Positions 7,036-9,777 of a stretch of DNA of 9,777 bases are shown piece after piece. The notes beneath the pieces are model-generated. The model saw nothing but the letters and a program-made list of their open reading frames with translations. It had not been told where the DNA came from and searched no databases. Position 1 is the stretch's first letter, and each line of letters begins with the position of its first letter. Source of the stretch: Lachnospiraceae bacterium (GTDB lineage Bacteria > Bacillota > Clostridia > Lachnospirales > Lachnospiraceae); NCBI GenBank assembly GCA_021199395.1, contig JAJQIE010000081.1:1-9777 (forward strand), given 5' to 3'. The translations under genes and the position numbers were made by a program.

Positions 7036-7077
7036 ATCATATAGGAAAGTTCTCCGAACTTCCCTGTATGATAAAAA
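7031..7077 (+). repeat. Long inverted repeat, 22-bp arms
   Basis: The arm 7031-7052 (TTTTTATCATATAGG then AAAGTTC) pairs with 7056-7077 (GAACTTCCC then TGTATGATAAAAA), with one G-U and one A-C mismatch and a 3-nt TCC loop. There is no U-run beyond either side, so it is not a classical terminator. Its left end overlaps the U-run of the preceding terminator. It may be an RNA-stabilising hairpin or part of a dispersed intergenic repeat. Confidence 0.75.
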
Positions 7078-7082
7078 TTTAT

Positions 7083-7132
7083 GCGCACGAATGCGTATGG
7101 AATTTTATTGCTTCGCAATACGCATTCGGCGC
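7083..7132 (+). repeat. Inverted repeat with alternative inner hairpin
   Basis: CGAATGCGTAT (7088-7098) pairs perfectly with ATACGCATTCG (7118-7128), and GCGC (7083-7086) with GCGC (7129-7132) across one bulged A. Inside, TATTGC (7106-7111) with GCAATA (7115-7120) forms a competing hairpin with a TTC loop. No U-run follows. Role unknown. Confidence 0.7.
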
Positions 7133-7135
7133 GGC

Positions 7136-7195
7136 AAAAAAGTGTGCTTCCTGAAGTTTAGTAAATTCGCGAGTGTGTGCGAAGCACACTTTTTT
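7136..7195. terminator. Bidirectional terminator with 15-bp perfect arms
   Basis: AAAAAAGTGTGCTTC (7136-7150) and GAAGCACACTTTTTT (7181-7195) are perfect inverted copies separated by 30 nt. On the + strand a compact hairpin GTGTGC-GAA-GCACAC (7175-7189) is directly followed by six T (7190-7195). The long A/T-flanked stem can act on either strand. An alternative hairpin, TTCGCG-AGTGTG-TGCGAA (7166-7183), uses the same bases as the compact terminator's 5' arm. Confidence 0.7.
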
Positions 7196-7229
7196 ATATG
7201 TAGTGGTGCTCGCATCAGCAAGCATGAGA

Positions 7230-7264
7230 GTTTACAGTAAACGAATAAGGATGTTTCTTATAAT
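7230..7264 (+). promoter_or_regulatory. Possible proximal glnA promoter with palindrome
   Basis: A perfect TATAAT is at 7259-7264, about 30 nt before the glnA start. There is no good -35: TTTACA (7231-7236) is 22 bp away and GTAAAC (7237-7242) is 16 bp away but a poor match. Both lie in the perfect palindrome GTTTAC-A-GTAAAC (7230-7242), which could be an operator. It does not fit the GlnR pattern TGTNA-N7-TNACA. Confidence 0.4.
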
Positions 7265-7295
7265 ATTTTTTATCTGGTTCAAAAAGGAGTAAATT

Positions 7296-8627
7296 ATGAG
7301 CAGGTATACGAGAGAAGATATTTGCAGGATCATTGAGGAAGAGGATGTGCAGTTTATCCGTCTGCAGTTTACGGATATGTTTGGCATGCTGAAGAATGTC
7401 GCTGTGACGATCAATCAGCTGGATCGCGTCCTGGATAATAAGGTTACGTTTGACGGGGCTTCGATAGAGGGGTTTGCGCGCATTGAGCGTTCGGATCTTT
7501 GCCTGCACCCGGATCTGGACACGTTTGCGATTTTTCCGTGGCGGCCGCAGAATGGTAAGGTGGCTCGTTTTATCTGTGATATCTGCTACTCGGACGGGAA
7601 GCCGTTTGGGGGCGATCCGCGGTACATTTTGAAAAAAGTGATCGCAGATGCGTATGAGATGGGGTATCGGCTGGAGGCGGGGCCGGAGTGCGAGTTTTTC
7701 CTGTTCCACACGGACGATGAGGGCAGGCCGACGACGGTTACGCATGAACAGGCGGGGTATTTCGATATCGCGCCGATTGATCTGGGGGAAAACGCGAGAA
7801 GAGATATGATCCTTACGATGGAGGATATGGGATATATTGTGGAGTCCTCCCACCATGAAGCGGCACCGGGGCAGCATGAGATTGATCTGCGCTATGACGA
7901 GGCGCTGCAGAGCGCGGACGGGATCATGACTTTTCGGCTTGCCGTAAAGACGGTGGCAAAGCGGCATGGCCTGCACGCTTCCTTTATGCCCAAGCCGATT
8001 GCGGGCGTGAACGGCTCCGGCATGCACATTAATATGTCTCTTACGAAGGATGGAAGGAATGTATTTTATGACGGCTCTGACCCGATTCATCTGAGCCGGG
8101 AGGGGCGCTGGTTCATCGGCGGCCTGCTCCGGCATATCCGCGCGGTGACGGCGGTGACAAATCCCATCGTGAATTCCTACAAGCGGCTGGTGCCCGGATT
8201 TGAGGCTCCCGTTCATGTCGCATGGTCTGCAAAAAACCGGATTCCGCTGATCCGCATCCCGATTATGGGAAATGGGACAAAACGCATCGAGCTGAGAAGC
8301 CCGGACAACGCGGCGAATCCGTATCTCGCGTTTGCAGTCTGCATGGCTGCCGGCCTTGATGGCATCCGCAATCAGATTACGCCGCCGGAGAATGTGGACG
8401 AAAACCTGCACGCACTGGCGGAGGAGGATCTGAGGGCAAAGGGCGTGGAGCGTCTGCCGCGTACACTTCTGGAGGCTGTGGAGGCACTGGAAGCGGATAC
8501 GTATATCTGCAATGTCCTTGGAGAGCACGTGACAAAACGTTTTATTAAGTCGAAAAAAGAAGAGTGGGAGGAATATCAGGCAAGCGTCAGCAAATGGGAG
8601 CTGGACCGCTATCTTGCCAGGATCTGA
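7296..8627 (+). CDS. glnA: Glutamine synthetase, type I
   Basis: Cytoplasmic dodecameric enzyme joining ammonia to glutamate at ATP cost, the main ammonium-assimilation step. Landmarks are FDGASIEGF (52-60, the Asp-containing loop), the metal/ATP segment AGPECEFFLF (128-137), PGQHEIDLRY (191-200), GVNGSGMHINMSL (237-249, with the active-site His 244), the glutamate flap NSYKRLVPGFEAP (293-305, Glu 303), and IELRSPDNAANPYLAF (331-346). At 443 aa it is the short GSI-alpha form without the adenylylation loop; Arg62 and the flap Glu, implicated in glutamine feedback in the Bacillus enzyme, are kept. ATG 7296 has AAGGAG at 7284-7289. It is followed after 131 nt by an ANTAR regulator gene, and the long structured leader upstream suggests control by transcription attenuation rather than adenylylation. 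Confidence 0.96.
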   Translation: MSRYTREDICRIIEEEDVQFIRLQFTDMFGMLKNVAVTINQLDRVLDNKVTFDGASIEGFARIERSDLCLHPDLDTFAIFPWRPQNGKVARFICDICYSDGKPFGGDPRYILKKVIADAYEMGYRLEAGPECEFFLFHTDDEGRPTTVTHEQAGYFDIAPIDLGENARRDMILTMEDMGYIVESSHHEAAPGQHEIDLRYDEALQSADGIMTFRLAVKTVAKRHGLHASFMPKPIAGVNGSGMHINMSLTKDGRNVFYDGSDPIHLSREGRWFIGGLLRHIRAVTAVTNPIVNSYKRLVPGFEAPVHVAWSAKNRIPLIRIPIMGNGTKRIELRSPDNAANPYLAFAVCMAAGLDGIRNQITPPENVDENLHALAEEDLRAKGVERLPRTLLEAVEALEADTYICNVLGEHVTKRFIKSKKEEWEEYQASVSKWELDRYLARI

Positions 8628-8758
8628 AGCCCTGTCGATGGAAACAGGTTATGCGCATCTGAGGCAAAGCGTGTACTTAGGACCTGTCACGAAATTACCT
8701 GGGCATCTTGCACTGCTCAGGTTATTCCGTGCCAGTTCCTTACGGCAGGAGGAATTCG
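8628..8758 (+). other. Structured spacer between glnA and the ANTAR gene
   Basis: No promoter or U-tailed terminator is evident, so co-transcription with glnA is likely. Five mutually complementary CCTG/CAGG elements occur: CCTGT (8631), ACAGGT (8644), ACCTGT (8682), ACCTG (8697) and CAGGT (8718). Possible pairings include 8631 with 8644 (8-nt loop), 8644 with 8682, and 8693-8701 with 8718-8726 (9 bp with one T-T mismatch). CAGGTTAT occurs twice (8646 and 8718). Confidence 0.45.
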
Positions 8759-9313
8759 ATGGTAAACATAAATATAGTGGTGGTTTTTCCCAAACCAGAG
8801 GATGCGAAAAGTGTCCGGAATCTGCTGATTCGAAGCGGATATACGGTTCGCGCGGTCTGTACCAGTGGCGCGCAGGCGCTTACCGCGGCGGACCGGCTTG
8901 GTTCCGGCGTCATTGTATGCGGCTACAAATTTCCGGATATGGTGTACTCGGAGCTGTTTGAGGATATGCCGTCCTCCTTTGGGATGCTTCTGGTCGCTTC
9001 TGCGCGGGCTGTGAGCGAAGGTGTGGCGGAAGGCGTTCTCTGTGTGACGATGCCCTTTCGCGTAAATGACCTGCTGGATTCGCTGGAAACCGTGATCAGT
9101 CAGATGGAGCGGCGCAGACGGCGAAAGCGTATGATGGAGCCTCATCGTACTGAGGAGGAGAAAAAGCTGATTGCGGATGCGAAATCCCTGCTGATGGAAC
9201 GCAACAAGATGACAGAGGAAGAGGCGCATCATTATCTGCAGAAAACCAGTATGGACAGCGGGACAAATATGGTAGAGACAGCGCAGATGCTTTTTGCGCT
9301 GATGCGGGAATGA
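8759..9313 (+). CDS. ANTAR-domain antitermination regulator with degenerate receiver
   Basis: RNA-binding regulator of the AmiR/NasT type that prevents transcription termination by binding paired hexaloop hairpins in leader RNA. Residues about 3-112 form a receiver-like fold, but the position after the third strand (VIVC-G55-YKFPDM) has Gly where the phosphoacceptor Asp belongs, and the conserved Lys before Pro is Met98, so normal phosphorylation is unlikely. A basic, probably helical linker (ERRRRRKR, 117-124) leads to the ANTAR domain (about 136-182), with AKSLLMERNKMTEEEAHHYL and the SM motif (164-165) clearly recognisable. I chose ATG 8759 over the earlier in-frame ATG 8708 because AGGAGG lies at 8747-8752 and the protein then begins on the first receiver strand. 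Its position behind glnA and the ANTAR-type hairpins in front of glnA make glnA the likely target. The signal input is unknown; an interaction partner or ligand is inferred. Confidence 0.9.
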   Translation: MVNINIVVVFPKPEDAKSVRNLLIRSGYTVRAVCTSGAQALTAADRLGSGVIVCGYKFPDMVYSELFEDMPSSFGMLLVASARAVSEGVAEGVLCVTMPFRVNDLLDSLETVISQMERRRRRKRMMEPHRTEEEKKLIADAKSLLMERNKMTEEEAHHYLQKTSMDSGTNMVETAQMLFALMRE

Positions 9314-9324
9314 GAAGGATATGT

Positions 9325-9391
9325 CCCGATTTTCGCTGAAAATCGAGGGCGCAGGTCGTTGCCGGGTGGTATTTTGTCCGGAAAAAGGACA
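9325..9391 (+). other. Hairpins in the ANTAR-dapF spacer
   Basis: CGATTTTC (9327-9334) and GAAAATCG (9338-9345) form a perfect 8-bp stem with a GCT loop; CC/GG pairs below it form across a bulged A. TGTCC (9375-9379) can pair with GGACA (9387-9391). No U-run follows either, so neither is a convincing terminator. The 149-nt spacer shows no clear promoter. Confidence 0.5.
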
Positions 9392-9462
9392 GGATATTCA
9401 ACGATTGAAGCGGCGGAAAAAGGATAGAAACAGGACAGGCAGGAAAGGAGTGTTTGTGAGGC

Positions 9463-9777
9463 ATGAAATTTACTAAAATGCACGGCGCGGGAAATGATTA
9501 CATCTACGTCAATTGCTTCAGTGAGCACATAGAGAATCCCACGGAGGCGGCGATTCGTCTGAGCGACCGTCATTTCGGAATCGGTTCTGACGGATTGATA
9601 CTGATTAAGCCTTCTGACAAAGCGGATTTTCAGATGGAGATGTACAATGCGGACGGCTCGCTTGGCGCGATGTGCGGCAATGGCATCCGCTGCGTGGCGA
9701 AATATGTCTATGATTACGGCCTGACGGATCAGACGCGGATCAGTGTGGAGACCGGAAGCGGCGTGAAATATCTGGAT
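9463..9777 (+). CDS. dapF: Diaminopimelate epimerase, 5' part (cut by window end)
   Basis: Cofactor-independent epimerase converting LL- to meso-diaminopimelate for lysine and peptidoglycan synthesis. The visible 105 codons contain the family N-terminus [12 protein letters not shown] (5-16), [12 protein letters not shown] (35-46), the NADGS segment (62-66) and the active-site block CGNGIRC, whose first Cys (71) is one of the two catalytic cysteines. The second catalytic Cys lies beyond the window. The start ATG 9463 gives the expected N-terminus; AAAGGAG ends at 9450, 12 nt upstream, a slightly long spacing, with GAGG closer. It follows the ANTAR gene in the same direction after 149 nt. No stop is reached before the window end. 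Confidence 0.95.
   Translation, partial: MKFTKMHGAGNDYIYVNCFSEHIENPTEAAIRLSDRHFGIGSDGLILIKPSDKADFQMEMYNADGSLGAMCGNGIRCVAKYVYDYGLTDQTRISVETGSGVKYLD

Noticed and set aside
7019..7240. 73-codon + strand open frame in the nptA-glnA gap
   Set aside because: It reads through three hairpins and two terminator structures; the apparent protein is a by-product of inverted repeats.
7230..7242. GlnR-type operator before glnA
   Set aside because: The palindrome GTTTAC-A-GTAAAC does not have the TGTNA-N7-TNACA spacing.
7215..8528. 437-codon open frame on the minus strand opposite glnA
   Set aside because: It is a shadow of glnA: the sense frame matches every glutamine synthetase motif, while the antisense protein is rich in Arg, His and Cys, has no recognisable domain and no ribosome site.
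8614..8961. 115-codon + strand open frame overlapping glnA end and ANTAR gene
   Set aside because: Out of frame with both real genes; the AGGAGG at 8747-8752 serves ATG 8759 in the ANTAR frame.
9325..9349. Terminator after the ANTAR gene
   Set aside because: The hairpin is good but no U-run follows, so termination cannot be claimed.

Overview
The window reads as a chromosomal segment of an anaerobic, low-to-moderate-GC Firmicute, most likely a Lachnospiraceae-type Clostridia. This rests on gene content and style: a YtfQ-type sugar ABC operon, a NptA/PhoU-type phosphate transporter, glnA followed by an ANTAR regulator and then dapF, strong AGGAGG ribosome binding sites and U-tailed hairpin terminators. 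It is an inference; there is no rRNA or other marker gene. All supported genes are on the + strand. I see no mobile element, CRISPR array, tRNA or rRNA.

Region 1 (1-4943) is a four-gene galactofuranose-type sugar ABC importer: a secreted binding protein (ytfQ), a stem-loop-rich gap, a double ATPase (ytfR), and two permeases (ytfT, yjfF) packed with an overlap and a 1-nt gap. It ends at a strong intrinsic terminator. The promoter lies upstream of the window, and no sugar-catabolic gene is present.

Region 2 (4944-6936) is a single Na+/phosphate cotransporter gene of the NptA type with a C-terminal PhoU-like domain. It is preceded by four TTTACA-like repeats at exact 11-bp steps, which look like a PhoP (Pho) box just upstream of a -10 element with no good -35. 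The leader is about 150 nt long and contains a possible small upstream ORF.

Region 3 (6937-9313) is a nitrogen-assimilation unit: a structured intergenic region of about 360 bp, glutamine synthetase (glnA), and an RNA-binding ANTAR-domain antiterminator whose receiver domain lacks the phosphoacceptor Asp. The most interesting signal is in front of glnA. Two tandem hairpins, each with a six-base loop having A at position 1 and G at position 4, are the hallmark of an ANTAR target RNA. The second hairpin overlaps the 5' arm of an intrinsic terminator. The sequence therefore suggests a complete cis/trans circuit in which the ANTAR protein encoded behind glnA controls transcription through the leader in front of glnA. 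A near-consensus promoter overlaps the first hairpin, so the transcript start must be determined before the model can be accepted. Three more inverted repeats, one a bidirectional terminator, and a weak second promoter fill the rest of the gap.

Region 4 (9314-9777) holds a short hairpin-containing spacer and the 5' part of dapF (diaminopimelate epimerase), cut by the window end.
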